This document shows positions 45,772 through 54,534 of a stretch of 64,000 bases of DNA, piece after piece (the stretch's first letter is position 1; each line of letters opens with the position of its first letter). A model generated the notes under the pieces. The model saw only the letters and a list, made by a program, of their open reading frames with translations, did no database searches and was not told the DNA's origin. Source of the DNA: JBGTLU01 sp041743935 (GTDB lineage: Bacteria > Bacteroidota > Bacteroidia > Sphingobacteriales > Sphingobacteriaceae); assembly GCA_041743935.1 (NCBI GenBank), contig JBGTLU010000005.1:62001-126000 (forward strand), written 5' to 3'. The translations under genes and the position numbers were made by a program.

Positions 45772-46629
45772 ATGAAAAACAAAATTACATTCTTATTCGC
45801 TTTCTTCTTCGTTTTTTTAACTGCAGAAAATGCATTCTCTCAAAGTGGTATATCTGTATCGCCACCTAAAATTTATTTTAATGCTGCACGAGGTGAAACT
45901 CAAACCTTAACAGTTCAAGTATCTAATCCAAGCGGTATGCGACAAAATTATTCTGTTTATTTAGGATATTGGGAAAGAGATAGCTTGGGAAGCAAAAAAT
46001 ATTATAATAAAGACGAAGAGCCAACCGTAAATAATTTTTCTGTTGCAGATTTGATTCGCTTATCTCCTCTATCCTTTGATTTAAATCCGGGCGAGAAAAG
46101 AGATGTTTTTGTAACCTTAGCCATGCCCGCTAATGCTAGCACTGATTTGGCCGACCAAACACGTTGGGCCATGTTATTTATTAAAGAAAATAAACCCAAC
46201 ACCATAACTTCTGTTGGAGGAACAACTGGCAAACAATCTCAAATGATAATAGAATATCAAATTGGTGTGCACGTTTACCAAACTCCACCATACATAAATG
46301 AACCTAAAGAAGTTGAAATTTTAGACCTAACACAAGCTAATAGGAACGGTGAAAACGGAACTTTAAGTGGTTTAAACTTAAAGCTCGAAAATAAATCCAG
46401 AATGATAAGTGAGTCGTTTGTTTCTTTAGAATTATTGAACTTACGTACCGGCGAAGTTTGGAAAGGTAAGCCAACCAGTATATCTATATTCCCGAAAGCT
46501 AGAAGAATTGTTTTTCTTGACTTTCCGAAAGATTTAAAACCCGGAACATATTCGGCTACAACCGTAGTAGATAGCGGGGCAAATACAGAGCTATCTATTG
46601 CCGAAATTCAAGTAGAAAAACGAAATTAA
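45772..46629 (+). CDS. PapD-like periplasmic chaperone
   Basis: A 285-residue secreted protein with signal peptide (ending near AFSQ) and a PapD-type immunoglobulin fold. SGISVSPPKIYFNAARGETQTLTVQVSNPSG is the family's N-terminal strand set, followed by LIRLSPLSFDLNPGEKRDVFVTLAMP and a WAMLFIKEN strand. Chaperones of this type complete incoming pilus subunits by donor-strand exchange and hand them to an usher. That role here is inferred from the nearby usher-like (41455) and small secreted (40233, 40845) genes. Confidence 0.78.
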   Translation: MKNKITFLFAFFFVFLTAENAFSQSGISVSPPKIYFNAARGETQTLTVQVSNPSGMRQNYSVYLGYWERDSLGSKKYYNKDEEPTVNNFSVADLIRLSPLSFDLNPGEKRDVFVTLAMPANASTDLADQTRWAMLFIKENKPNTITSVGGTTGKQSQMIIEYQIGVHVYQTPPYINEPKEVEILDLTQANRNGENGTLSGLNLKLENKSRMISESFVSLELLNLRTGEVWKGKPTSISIFPKARRIVFLDFPKDLKPGTYSATTVVDSGANTELSIAEIQVEKRN

Positions 46630-46646
46630 ACCAAACGATTATATGC

Positions 46647-46684
46647 AAAACACCCCTCAGGTTTTAAAACCTGAGGGGTGTTTT
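46647..46684. terminator. Perfect 38-bp palindromic bidirectional terminator
   Basis: AAAACACCCCTCAGGTTTT followed directly by its reverse complement; the central A/T bases would form the loop. It lies between the PapD-like gene and convergent gltA, with T-rich ends on both strands. Confidence 0.9.
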
Positions 46685-46701
46685 GTTAGGTAGCAATAAA
46701 C

Positions 46702-47988
46702 TTATCTTTTATTTAATGCTATAAAATCTCTGCGTGTTTCGCCAGTATAAATTTGTCTTGGTCTGCCAATGGGTTCGTTGTTCTCTCTCATCTCTTTCCA
46801 TTGTGCAACCCAACCTGGTAATCTGCCTAAAGCAAATAATACCGTAAACATTTCGGTTGGGAAACCAATTGCACGGTAAATAATTCCGGAGTAAAAATCT
46901 ACGTTAGGATAAAGTTTACGTTCTATAAAATATGGGTCGCTTAAAGCTGCTTCTTCTAATTTCTTAGCAATGTCCAAAATTGGGTCTTGAATGCCCAATT
47001 TTGCAAGAACTTTATCGCAAGCATCCTTTATAATCAAAGCTCTAGGATCGAAATTTTTATAAACTCTATGACCAAATCCCATTAAACGGAAAGGATCATT
47101 TTTGTCTTTTGCTTTGTTAATCCATTTTTCTGTATCGCCACCATCTGCTTTTATGGATTCTAGCATTTCTATCACAGATTGGTTAGCACCGCCATGTAGC
47201 GGCCCCCAAAGTGCTGATATACCAGAGGATACAGATGCATACAGGTTACAATCTGAAGAACCTACAATTCTAACGGTTGAAGTAGAACAGTTTTGCTCAT
47301 GATCAGCATGTAAAATCAATAATTTATTCATGGCATCAACAATAACCGGATCAATCACGTATTCTTCGGTACGTTGACCAAAAGTCATGTTCAAGAAATT
47401 AGAAACATAGTCTAAATTATTTTGTGGATAGATTAGTGGGTGACCAATGGATTTTTTATAAATCCAAGAAGAAATGGTAGAAACTTTTGCTAATAATTTT
47501 ATGATGGTAAGTTCAAACTCTTCTGAGGATGGGTTTGGATTTAATGACTCTGGGTAAAAAGAGGATAGCGAACATACCAACGATACCAACTGACCCATTG
47601 GGTGAGATTTTGAAGGGTATCCATCAAAGAACTTCTTCATATCCTCATGAATGAGGGTATGACGGGATAATTGATATTGGAATTTATCTAATTGCTCTTG
47701 ATTTGGTAATTCTCCGAAAATTAAAAGGTAAGCTACTTCGATAAAAGTTGCTTTTTCTGCTAATTGCTCAATTGGGTAACCTCTGTAATGAAGAATTCCG
47801 TTTTCGCCATCCAAATACGTTATTGCACTAGTTGTTGCGCCGGTATTTTTATATCCGGTATCTAGTGTAATATAGCCGGTTTCGTCTCTTAACTTAGTAA
47901 TGTTAATTGCTTTTTCGTTTTCGGCTCCGGTAATGATTGGCAACTTAAAGGATTTACCATCTAGTATTAATTCTGCAAATTCTGACAT
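46702..47988 (-). CDS. gltA: Citrate synthase
   Basis: A 428-residue hexameric-type (type II) citrate synthase that condenses acetyl-CoA and oxaloacetate in the TCA cycle. Catalytic segments are LHADHEQNCSTSTVR (His), GPLHGGANQSVIEML (His) and MGFGHRVYKNFDPR, with DFYSGI near the C-terminus supplying the Asp. The N-terminal beta domain (ITKLRDETGYITLDTGY) typical of Gram-negative enzymes is present. It is monocistronic, with promoter box 48008-48015 and terminator 46647-46684. Confidence 0.97.
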   Translation of the reverse strand: MSEFAELILDGKSFKLPIITGAENEKAINITKLRDETGYITLDTGYKNTGATTSAITYLDGENGILHYRGYPIEQLAEKATFIEVAYLLIFGELPNQEQLDKFQYQLSRHTLIHEDMKKFFDGYPSKSHPMGQLVSLVCSLSSFYPESLNPNPSSEEFELTIIKLLAKVSTISSWIYKKSIGHPLIYPQNNLDYVSNFLNMTFGQRTEEYVIDPVIVDAMNKLLILHADHEQNCSTSTVRIVGSSDCNLYASVSSGISALWGPLHGGANQSVIEMLESIKADGGDTEKWINKAKDKNDPFRLMGFGHRVYKNFDPRALIIKDACDKVLAKLGIQDPILDIAKKLEEAALSDPYFIERKLYPNVDFYSGIIYRAIGFPTEMFTVLFALGRLPGWVAQWKEMRENNEPIGRPRQIYTGETRRDFIALNKR

Positions 47989-48007
47989 AGTATTTTGAAA
48001 GGTTGTC

Positions 48008-48015
48008 CAAAAATA
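48008..48015 (-). promoter_or_regulatory. -7 box of gltA
   Basis: The minus strand reads TATTTTTG, matching TAnnTTTG. It ends 19 bases before the gltA ATG, giving a short leader. Confidence 0.5.
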
Positions 48016-48118
48016 AGATTTTGGATGTTATAATGAAATTATAAGTTGCAACAATTGAAAAACATTACAGCAACTTCATACATATATAACGTAATGAGTA
48101 GAAATTGTTTTTCATAGA

Positions 48119-49489
48119 TTACTTTCCGATACAAAATCGAGTAAAAATAGATTCCAATAAGTCATCGGTAGATACTTCTCCGGTTATCAAACCTAAATGA
48201 TAAAGTGCTCTTTTAATTTCAAATGCTAATAATTCGCCCGAAGTTTGATCTGTCATTAAAGCTAAAGTTGCATTTAGAGCACTAACTGTGTTTTGTAATG
48301 CCTCTAAATGCCTTATATTGCTTATTACAACTTCGTTATTAGATAGCTTGTCTAACTTAGCGGTATGCAACAATTCATTGGTAAAAGCTTCTAAATTTTC
48401 GTTGTTTTTTGCTGAAATAGATATAATATCTGAAGGATATGAATTGGCAATATCCAATTTATAAATATCTGATTTATTGGCAACTATTAATAAAGCATTT
48501 TCTCCAATATTAGGTCTAATTTCGTTTATTTTGGTTTTTAATTCGGAAGAAGTTGTTTCATTAGGATCAAATAAATAAACTACGATTGCAGATTGTTTAA
48601 TTTTATCTAACGTGCGCTGCACGCCAATGGCTTCTACTTTATCTTCTGTCTCGCGAATTCCGGCAGTATCTATAAACCTAAATAACACACCATGCAAACT
48701 TATTTGATCTTCTATAGTGTCTCGTGTAGTGCCCGGAATATCAGATACAATGGCCCTTTCTTCCTTAAGTAAAGCATTTAGTAAGGTAGATTTACCAACA
48801 TTAGGCTTACCAACAATTACCACTGGTATACCATTTTTCATCGCATTACCAACTTCAAATGATTGGATAAGTTTTGTAATGGAGGTTTTTAAATCGTAGA
48901 TTAAATTCTGTAATTGGGTTCGATCTGCAAACTCTACATCTTCTTCAGAAAAGTCTAATTCTAATTCTAGTAACGATGCAAACTGAATTAATTGGTCTCT
49001 CAACACTTTTAATTCGTTGGAAATTCCTCCTCTTAATTGTTGTAATGCTACTAGATGCGAAGCCTTAGAATTAGAAGCAATTAAATCCGCAACAGCCTCA
49101 GCTTGAGCCAAGTCTAATTGCCCATTTAAAAATGCACGCAAGGTAAATTCACCCGGATTGGCTACTCTTGCTCCATGTTTAATTGCTAATTGTATTATTT
49201 TTTGAATGATAAATGGAGAACCATGACACGAAATCTCCACCACATTCTCTTTAGTATACGAACTTGGAGCTTTAAAAAGACTTACCAGCACTTCGTCAAC
49301 TAGTTGTTTTTCATCATAAATTCCACCAAAATGAATGGTATGTGAGGCTTGTTTGGTTAAATCTTTAGCTTTAAAAAAAGAGTTGCATATACGTATAGCA
49401 TCCGAACCCGATAAACGAATAATAGCAATCGCTCCTACCCCTTCGGGTGTTGCTAATGCTACGATGGTATCGGAATTAGGTAAGCTCAT
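48119..49489 (-). CDS. mnmE: tRNA uridine-34 modification GTPase MnmE
   Basis: A 456-residue GTPase that works with MnmG on the wobble uridine of some tRNAs. The N-terminal tetrahydrofolate-binding domain has DTIVALATPEGVGAIAIIRLSG and NPGEFTLRAFLNGQLDLAQAEAV. The inserted G domain has GKPNVGKSTLLNALL (about residue 230), DIPGTTRDT, DTAGIRE and NKSD. The C-terminal FCIGK is the zinc/catalytic C-x-G-K motif. MnmG is not in this window. Confidence 0.97.
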   Translation of the reverse strand: MSLPNSDTIVALATPEGVGAIAIIRLSGSDAIRICNSFFKAKDLTKQASHTIHFGGIYDEKQLVDEVLVSLFKAPSSYTKENVVEISCHGSPFIIQKIIQLAIKHGARVANPGEFTLRAFLNGQLDLAQAEAVADLIASNSKASHLVALQQLRGGISNELKVLRDQLIQFASLLELELDFSEEDVEFADRTQLQNLIYDLKTSITKLIQSFEVGNAMKNGIPVVIVGKPNVGKSTLLNALLKEERAIVSDIPGTTRDTIEDQISLHGVLFRFIDTAGIRETEDKVEAIGVQRTLDKIKQSAIVVYLFDPNETTSSELKTKINEIRPNIGENALLIVANKSDIYKLDIANSYPSDIISISAKNNENLEAFTNELLHTAKLDKLSNNEVVISNIRHLEALQNTVSALNATLALMTDQTSGELLAFEIKRALYHLGLITGEVSTDDLLESIFTRFCIGK

Positions 49490-49522
49490 TGGATAGTAAA
49501 TGTAATGGAATTAATGAATAAT

Positions 49523-50038
49523 TTATGGGTTGGTTTTGGTCTTTTCATTTCGGAGCATTTGGCCAAAATCACAAGATTGATGCATGGCATTTATGGTCAT
49601 CCCTATTCGTTTTACTCTTGTCTCTATGGTTTTTGCATCATTAATCCACTTAAAATAATAGCGCTGGTGTGAGCCTGGTTGTTGCAAGAATTTTTCCATT
49701 AAATGGGGTTCTTCCAATAAACATACCTCTAAATCTTCAGGCATTTCTATGGTAAAATCTTTATCTTCTTCAAGTTGTATAAAAACCGTATCGCCATTTT
49801 CTTTTTTTAATTTATTGCGTAAAGTTTTATTTATAGGGAGGATAAAATCGCCCTCTCCTATTGGTATTAATGCAATACCTACAATAGGCACAGCATCTAT
49901 GTTGCCTTTTACTCTAAAACTTTTTCTGCAGTTTGGTTTTATTTGTTCGGCAATTTCTAAAGGTATATCCAAATAGGTCCATCCAGATTTTTCACCTTTT
50001 TGATTAAACTTCAAAAGCTCTAATTGCAATTGTATCAT
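49523..50038 (-). CDS. DUF1905 / YdeI-OmpD-associated family protein
   Basis: A 171-residue cytosolic protein in two parts. The N-terminal DUF1905 beta-barrel region shows SGWTYLDIPLEIAEQI, FRVKGNIDAVPI and KTLRNKLKKENGDTVFIQLE. The C-terminal YdeI-like helical region shows QQPGSHQRYYFKWINDAKTIETRVKRI. The family function is unknown. It overlaps the TIGR02757 gene upstream by 4 bases and ends 33 bases before mnmE, consistent with one long operon metB, TIGR02757, DUF1905, mnmE. Confidence 0.8.
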   Translation of the reverse strand: MIQLQLELLKFNQKGEKSGWTYLDIPLEIAEQIKPNCRKSFRVKGNIDAVPIVGIALIPIGEGDFILPINKTLRNKLKKENGDTVFIQLEEDKDFTIEMPEDLEVCLLEEPHLMEKFLQQPGSHQRYYFKWINDAKTIETRVKRIGMTINAMHQSCDFGQMLRNEKTKTNP

Positions 50039-50796
50039 CTAAATTTTTCTTCTATCCCTAAACCAAATAACGCAAAATCATATTTCACCGGATCGTTCGC
50101 ATCCATCTTACGAAGTTGTTCTGTTAGTTCTAATGCCGTTTTCCAATCGCATTGCGTTCTGGTAATTAAACCTAGTTTTCTGGCAACTCGTTCAACGTGT
50201 ACATCCAGCGGACAAATTAAATCGGATGAACGGATGGAATTCCAAATTCCAAAATCAACTCCAGAATTATCTTTTCTTACCATCCACCGCAAAAACATAT
50301 TTATTCTTTTACAAGCTGAATTTTGTTTCGGACTACTAACATGTTTAATGGTTCTTTTTGGAAAATCATCTAAACCTAAAAAAATCTTTCTGAAATTATT
50401 AATACCTTCTTCTGTGTTCTTTCCTAAAAATGCATTCTCCAAACTATCGTTTTTAGTATACCAAATCTTGAAAAAATGAATAAAATACAAAGTATCGGTA
50501 TAGTTAAAGGTACGGTGTTTAAAATTAGAGAATCGTTTTAAATCATTTTCTTGATGATGTAATATAAAATCATGAGGTGAACCATCCATCAATTCGATTA
50601 GCTCTTTACATTTATTTAAGATGGTTACACGTTGCCCCCAAGCTAGGGTTGCTGCCCAAAAACCCATTATTTCTATGTCTTGTTTTTTAGAAAACAAGTG
50701 AGGAATCTGTATTGGGTCGTTTGCAATAAATCCAAACTGATTGTATTTTTTAACTTTTAAATCCAGAAAATGCTTTAACTCTTCAAATGAATTCAA
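50035..50796 (-). CDS. TIGR02757-family protein (DUF2400)
   Basis: A 253-residue protein recognised by FLDLKVKKYNQFGFIANDPIQIPHLFSKKQ, IMGFWAATLAWGQR and CPLDVHVERVARKLGL. Members occur in Bacteroidota and some other lineages, and the late helical segment recalls helix-hairpin-helix DNA glycosylases. The function is not established. Translation starts at TTG 50796, one base after the metB stop; the first internal Met (about residue 44) would delete conserved sequence. It overlaps the following gene by 4 bases. Confidence 0.85.
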   Translation of the reverse strand: MNSFEELKHFLDLKVKKYNQFGFIANDPIQIPHLFSKKQDIEIMGFWAATLAWGQRVTILNKCKELIELMDGSPHDFILHHQENDLKRFSNFKHRTFNYTDTLYFIHFFKIWYTKNDSLENAFLGKNTEEGINNFRKIFLGLDDFPKRTIKHVSSPKQNSACKRINMFLRWMVRKDNSGVDFGIWNSIRSSDLICPLDVHVERVARKLGLITRTQCDWKTALELTEQLRKMDANDPVKYDFALFGLGIEEKFR

Positions 50797-50797
50797 T

Positions 50798-51937
50798 TTA
50801 ATTTAATGCTTGTTTGATGTCTTCCAACAAATCCTCTATATCTTCTACTCCAACACTTAAACGAAGTAAATTTTCTACCACACCTGCTTTATCTCGTTCT
50901 TCTTTTGGTATAGATGCATGGGTCATGCTAGCCGGATGATTTATTAATGATTCTACCCCTCCAAGAGATTCGGCCAAAGAAAAAACGTTGAACGAAGAAG
51001 CAACCTTGAAGGTCTCTTCTTTAGATGCATTTTTCAAGACAAATGATATCATCCCGCCAAAACCTCGCATTTGAGCTTTTGCAACGTCATGATTTGGATG
51101 ATCCTCAAAACCTGGCCAATATACTTTTTCTATTTTAGGATGATTTTTCAGAAAATAAGCAATCGCCTCGCCATTTTCGCAATGTGCTTTCATGCGAAGA
51201 TGGAGCGTTTTTATCCCTCTCAAAACCAAAAAACTATCCATGGGTCCTGGAACAGCACCGCATGAATTATGTATAAACGCCAGTTTATCGTATAAATCTT
51301 TATCATTTACAGCCAAAGCTCCCATAATCACATCTGAGTGACCACCTAAATATTTAGTTACGGAGTGCATAACAATATCGGCTCCTAAATCTAAAGGATT
51401 TTGTAAATAAGGCGATGCAAAAGTATTGTCGACCGCTAGTGTGATATAATTTGCTTTAGCTATTTCTGCTAAGGCTTTTATATCAATTATTTGCATGGTT
51501 GGGTTGGTTGGAGTTTCGGCCCAAATCAATTTAGTATCTAGGTTGATGCATTTTTGTATTGCATCTATATCCGTTAAATCTATGAAATGAAACTTAATAC
51601 CATAGTTAGCAAAAACCTTAGTGAACATGCGATAAGAACCGCCATATAAATCGTTTCCTGTTATAACTTCATCACCGGGTCTAAGCATCTTTATCACAGT
51701 ATCGGTTGCACCCATCCCGCTGGAAAAACATAACCCATAATTTGCATTTTCTAATGCCGCAATGCAATTTTCTAATGCGCTACGAGTTGGATTTTTCCCT
51801 CTAGCATAAGCATAACCTTTATGATTTCCGGGTGATTCTTGTACATAAGTAGATGTTTGATAAATTGGAGTCATGATGGCTCCCGTACTTGGATCTGGCT
51901 CTTGGCCGGCATGTATTGCTTTTGTTCCGAATTTCAT
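50798..51937 (-). CDS. metB: Cystathionine gamma-synthase-type PLP enzyme
   Basis: A 379-residue transsulfuration enzyme of the Cys/Met-metabolism PLP family. MTPIYQTSTYVQESPG, YARGKNPTRSALE, GDLYGGSYRMF-like segments and the Schiff-base lysine in HSVTKYLGGHSD are clear. The late SLGGVESLINHPASMTHA is typical. Gamma-synthase, gamma-lyase and beta-lyase share these motifs; the synthase call is the commonest for this subtype in Bacteroidota and is not proven. It is the first gene of a tight minus-strand operon. Confidence 0.88.
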   Translation of the reverse strand: MKFGTKAIHAGQEPDPSTGAIMTPIYQTSTYVQESPGNHKGYAYARGKNPTRSALENCIAALENANYGLCFSSGMGATDTVIKMLRPGDEVITGNDLYGGSYRMFTKVFANYGIKFHFIDLTDIDAIQKCINLDTKLIWAETPTNPTMQIIDIKALAEIAKANYITLAVDNTFASPYLQNPLDLGADIVMHSVTKYLGGHSDVIMGALAVNDKDLYDKLAFIHNSCGAVPGPMDSFLVLRGIKTLHLRMKAHCENGEAIAYFLKNHPKIEKVYWPGFEDHPNHDVAKAQMRGFGGMISFVLKNASKEETFKVASSFNVFSLAESLGGVESLINHPASMTHASIPKEERDKAGVVENLLRLSVGVEDIEDLLEDIKQALN

Positions 51938-52065
51938 TTCTTAATAATTAATGCTCAAAAATAAGGGAATAATGCACTTTTTTACTAATTAATAAAATTT
52001 CATACATTGTGTTAAACTTTTATCAATCTATATCGTCATAGAGCTAAAATATAAACATAAAAATT

Positions 52066-52908
52066 ATGAAGAAGTCTATTCTATTACTAACTGGTATCTC
52101 CGTACTATTACTTTTAGTAGTAAGTGCATGTAAGAAAGATGCATTAAATGATTTAAAATCAGACAATGAGTTAATTGCAACTAGCAGTTCTGCAATTGAT
52201 CAAAACACCATGGAAATTATTAGTGATGGAGATTGGTTTGGAATGATGGATGGATTTGTTGGGCCTGAAGCTACTACCGGTAATGAAATGACCAATGAGA
52301 ATGGTTGTCCGGATATAACTGTTTCACCAGCAGACCGTACCACTTTCCCAAAAACCATGACCATAGATTTTGGAGATGGTTGTAGTAGGCAAGGCAGTGA
52401 TGTGGTGAAAAAAGGTAAAATGATTATCGTATTTACCGGTCGTCCGAGAGTACCCGGAACTGTAACCACCACAACTTTTGATAATTATTTCATCAACGAC
52501 CGCAAAATGGAAGGTACTATTACCAAAACCTATGGTCAAAATGGATTTAATATTACGGTTAGAGATGGTAAATTAACCGATGCAGATGGTAGTATATCCT
52601 TTCAATCAACTAAAACCATCGTTCAAATTGCAGGGCAAAATACCAGAATGCCTAACGATGATGTATTTAGGATGACTGGCAGAAAAATGGTTACTAACAG
52701 CAATGGAGGAGGATTTACGGCAAATACAACAAAACCTGTTATAAAAAGATTTATTTGTCCGTTTGTAGTAGAAGGTACTATAGAAATTAAAAATCGCAGA
52801 GATGATTTAATTGTGATTGATTATGGTGATGGAAGATGTGATAACGAATATACAGTTACGATTAATGGAGTAACCGAAACTAAATTCTTCAGACCAGGAA
52901 GAAGATAA
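52066..52908 (+). CDS. Hypothetical lipoprotein with DFGDGC motif
   Basis: A 280-residue lipoprotein with lipobox VVSAC (Cys near residue 22) and then KKD, the usual Bacteroidota export context. The mature part is all-beta and has a TMTIDFGDGCSRQGS motif, an FDNYFINDRKMEGT segment and a second VIDYGDGRCDNEYTV near the C-terminus. The two DFGDG/DYGDG-Cys motifs suggest an internal repeat and perhaps a disulfide. I recognise it as a Bacteroidota family of unknown function. It stands alone, with a bidirectional terminator downstream. Confidence 0.75.
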   Translation: MKKSILLLTGISVLLLLVVSACKKDALNDLKSDNELIATSSSAIDQNTMEIISDGDWFGMMDGFVGPEATTGNEMTNENGCPDITVSPADRTTFPKTMTIDFGDGCSRQGSDVVKKGKMIIVFTGRPRVPGTVTTTTFDNYFINDRKMEGTITKTYGQNGFNITVRDGKLTDADGSISFQSTKTIVQIAGQNTRMPNDDVFRMTGRKMVTNSNGGGFTANTTKPVIKRFICPFVVEGTIEIKNRRDDLIVIDYGDGRCDNEYTVTINGVTETKFFRPGRR

Positions 52909-52932
52909 TTTTTACTACCCTGAAATACACTA

Positions 52933-52960
52933 AAATCCCGAATTTTCATTCGGGATTTTT
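52933..52960. terminator. Bidirectional terminator between the lipoprotein gene and proS
   Basis: A 10-bp stem (AAATCCCGAA / TTCGGGATTT) with loop TTTTCA and flanking A/T runs on both sides. Confidence 0.86.
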
Positions 52961-52975
52961 TATGTCCTAAATATT

Positions 52976-54448
52976 TTAATATGCTCTGGCGAACAGAACC
53001 CGCTGAACAGAAGGCTTTCCTGAGAAAACACAAACGCCATCTTCTAATGCATTATTAAGTGGAATGCATCTTATAGTTGCTTTAGTTTCTTCTTTAATCT
53101 TTTGCTCGGTCTCAGGTGTTCCATCCCAATGCGCAGAAACAAATCCGGCTTTGTTATCTAGCACTTCTTTAAATTCTTCATAAGAATTTACAGGAGTTAT
53201 GTTATTCTCCTGAAAAGATTTGGCTTTCTGATAAATATTATCCTGAATTTGATTAAGTAGATTCTCAATTTTCTCATCAATACCAACCAATTGTAAAACT
53301 GTCTTTTCTTTGGTATCTCTTCGGGCAACTTCTACCGTACCATTTTCTATGTCGCGCGGTCCTATTGCAATCCGCACCGGTACCCCTTTTAGTTCCCATT
53401 CAGCAAACTTAAACCCTGGGCGTTGAGTGTCTCTATTATCAAATTTTACACTTATTCCCTTTTTCTTTAAATCAGCAGAAATACTTTTTGCAACAGCAGA
53501 AATAGACTCTAACTCTTCGTCACTTTTATAAATAGGCACAATAACCACTTGGATAGGTGCTAATTTTGGCGGTAAAACCAAACCATCATCATCTGAATGA
53601 GCCATTACCAATGCACCCATTAAACGGGTAGAAACTCCCCAAGAAGTAGCCCAAACGTAGTCCAGTTTACCTTCTTTAGAAGTGAATTTCACATCAAATG
53701 CTTTGGCAAAATTTTGTCCCAAAAAATGAGAAGTTCCGGCTTGCAAAGCTTTTCCATCTTGCATCATGGCTTCTATACAGTAAGTTTCTAATGCACCTGC
53801 AAAACGCTCATTGGCCGATTTTTTACCTTTCACCACGGGCATTGCCATCCAATTTTCGGCAAAATCTGCATAAACTCCTAGCATTTGCTCTGTTTCTGCA
53901 ATTGCTTCCTGCGCTGTAGCGTGCGCCGTGTGTCCTTCTTGCCATAAAAACTCAGCTGTACGTAAAAATAGACGGGTGCGCATCTCCCACCGTACAACAT
54001 TGGCCCATTGATTAACAAGTATGGGTAAATCTCTGTAGGATTGTATCCAACCTTTATAGGTATTCCAAATAATAGTTTCGGATGTTGGGCGAACAATAAG
54101 CTCTTCTTCCAGTTTAGCATCGGGGTCGACAATTAACTCTCCTTTTCCGTTATTTTTCAAGCGATAATGGGTTACAACGGCACATTCTGTAGCAAAACCC
54201 TCTACGTGTGCTGCTTCTTTCGAAAAGAATGATTTGGGTATAAAAAGCGGAAAATAAGCATTACTATGGCCTGTTTCTTTGAACATCCCATCTAAAACTT
54301 GCTGCATTTTTTCCCAAATGGAATAACCATATGGCTTTATGACCATGCAACCCCGAACAGCAGAGTGCTCTGCTAAATCTGCTTTAGTTACTAACTCATT
54401 ATACCATGTTGAATAATCTTCTTCTCTACTTGTTAAGCCTTTTGCCAT
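52976..54448 (-). CDS. proS: Prolyl-tRNA synthetase, archaeal/eukaryotic type
   Basis: A 490-residue class II aminoacyl-tRNA synthetase. The core shows LIVRPTSETIIWNTYKGWIQSY, VNQWANVVRWEMRTRLFLRTAEFLWQEGHTAH and a C-terminal anticodon-binding domain. Length and motif spacing are those of the archaeal-type ProRS that Bacteroidota use, without the editing insertion of the E. coli enzyme. I start at ATG 54448 (MAKGLTSREEDYS); the ORF opens further upstream, but that part is unlike ProRS and would cross the promoter. Confidence 0.96.
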   Translation of the reverse strand: MAKGLTSREEDYSTWYNELVTKADLAEHSAVRGCMVIKPYGYSIWEKMQQVLDGMFKETGHSNAYFPLFIPKSFFSKEAAHVEGFATECAVVTHYRLKNNGKGELIVDPDAKLEEELIVRPTSETIIWNTYKGWIQSYRDLPILVNQWANVVRWEMRTRLFLRTAEFLWQEGHTAHATAQEAIAETEQMLGVYADFAENWMAMPVVKGKKSANERFAGALETYCIEAMMQDGKALQAGTSHFLGQNFAKAFDVKFTSKEGKLDYVWATSWGVSTRLMGALVMAHSDDDGLVLPPKLAPIQVVIVPIYKSDEELESISAVAKSISADLKKKGISVKFDNRDTQRPGFKFAEWELKGVPVRIAIGPRDIENGTVEVARRDTKEKTVLQLVGIDEKIENLLNQIQDNIYQKAKSFQENNITPVNSYEEFKEVLDNKAGFVSAHWDGTPETEQKIKEETKATIRCIPLNNALEDGVCVFSGKPSVQRVLFARAY

Positions 54449-54491
54449 ATTTTGGAACGAATATTGTAAATTTAAAAATCGTAATCGGTAG

Positions 54492-54499
54492 CAAATGTA
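54492..54499 (-). promoter_or_regulatory. -7 box of proS
   Basis: The minus strand reads TACATTTG, matching TAnnTTTG, 43 bases before the proS ATG at 54448. Confidence 0.45.
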
Positions 54500-54534
54500 T
54501 GAAATGCGTTTGATAACCATAAAACCCGGTAATC

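Noticed and set aside
54449..54520. 24-codon N-terminal extension of proS
   Set aside because: The residues are unlike ProRS and the extension runs over the TACATTTG promoter box.
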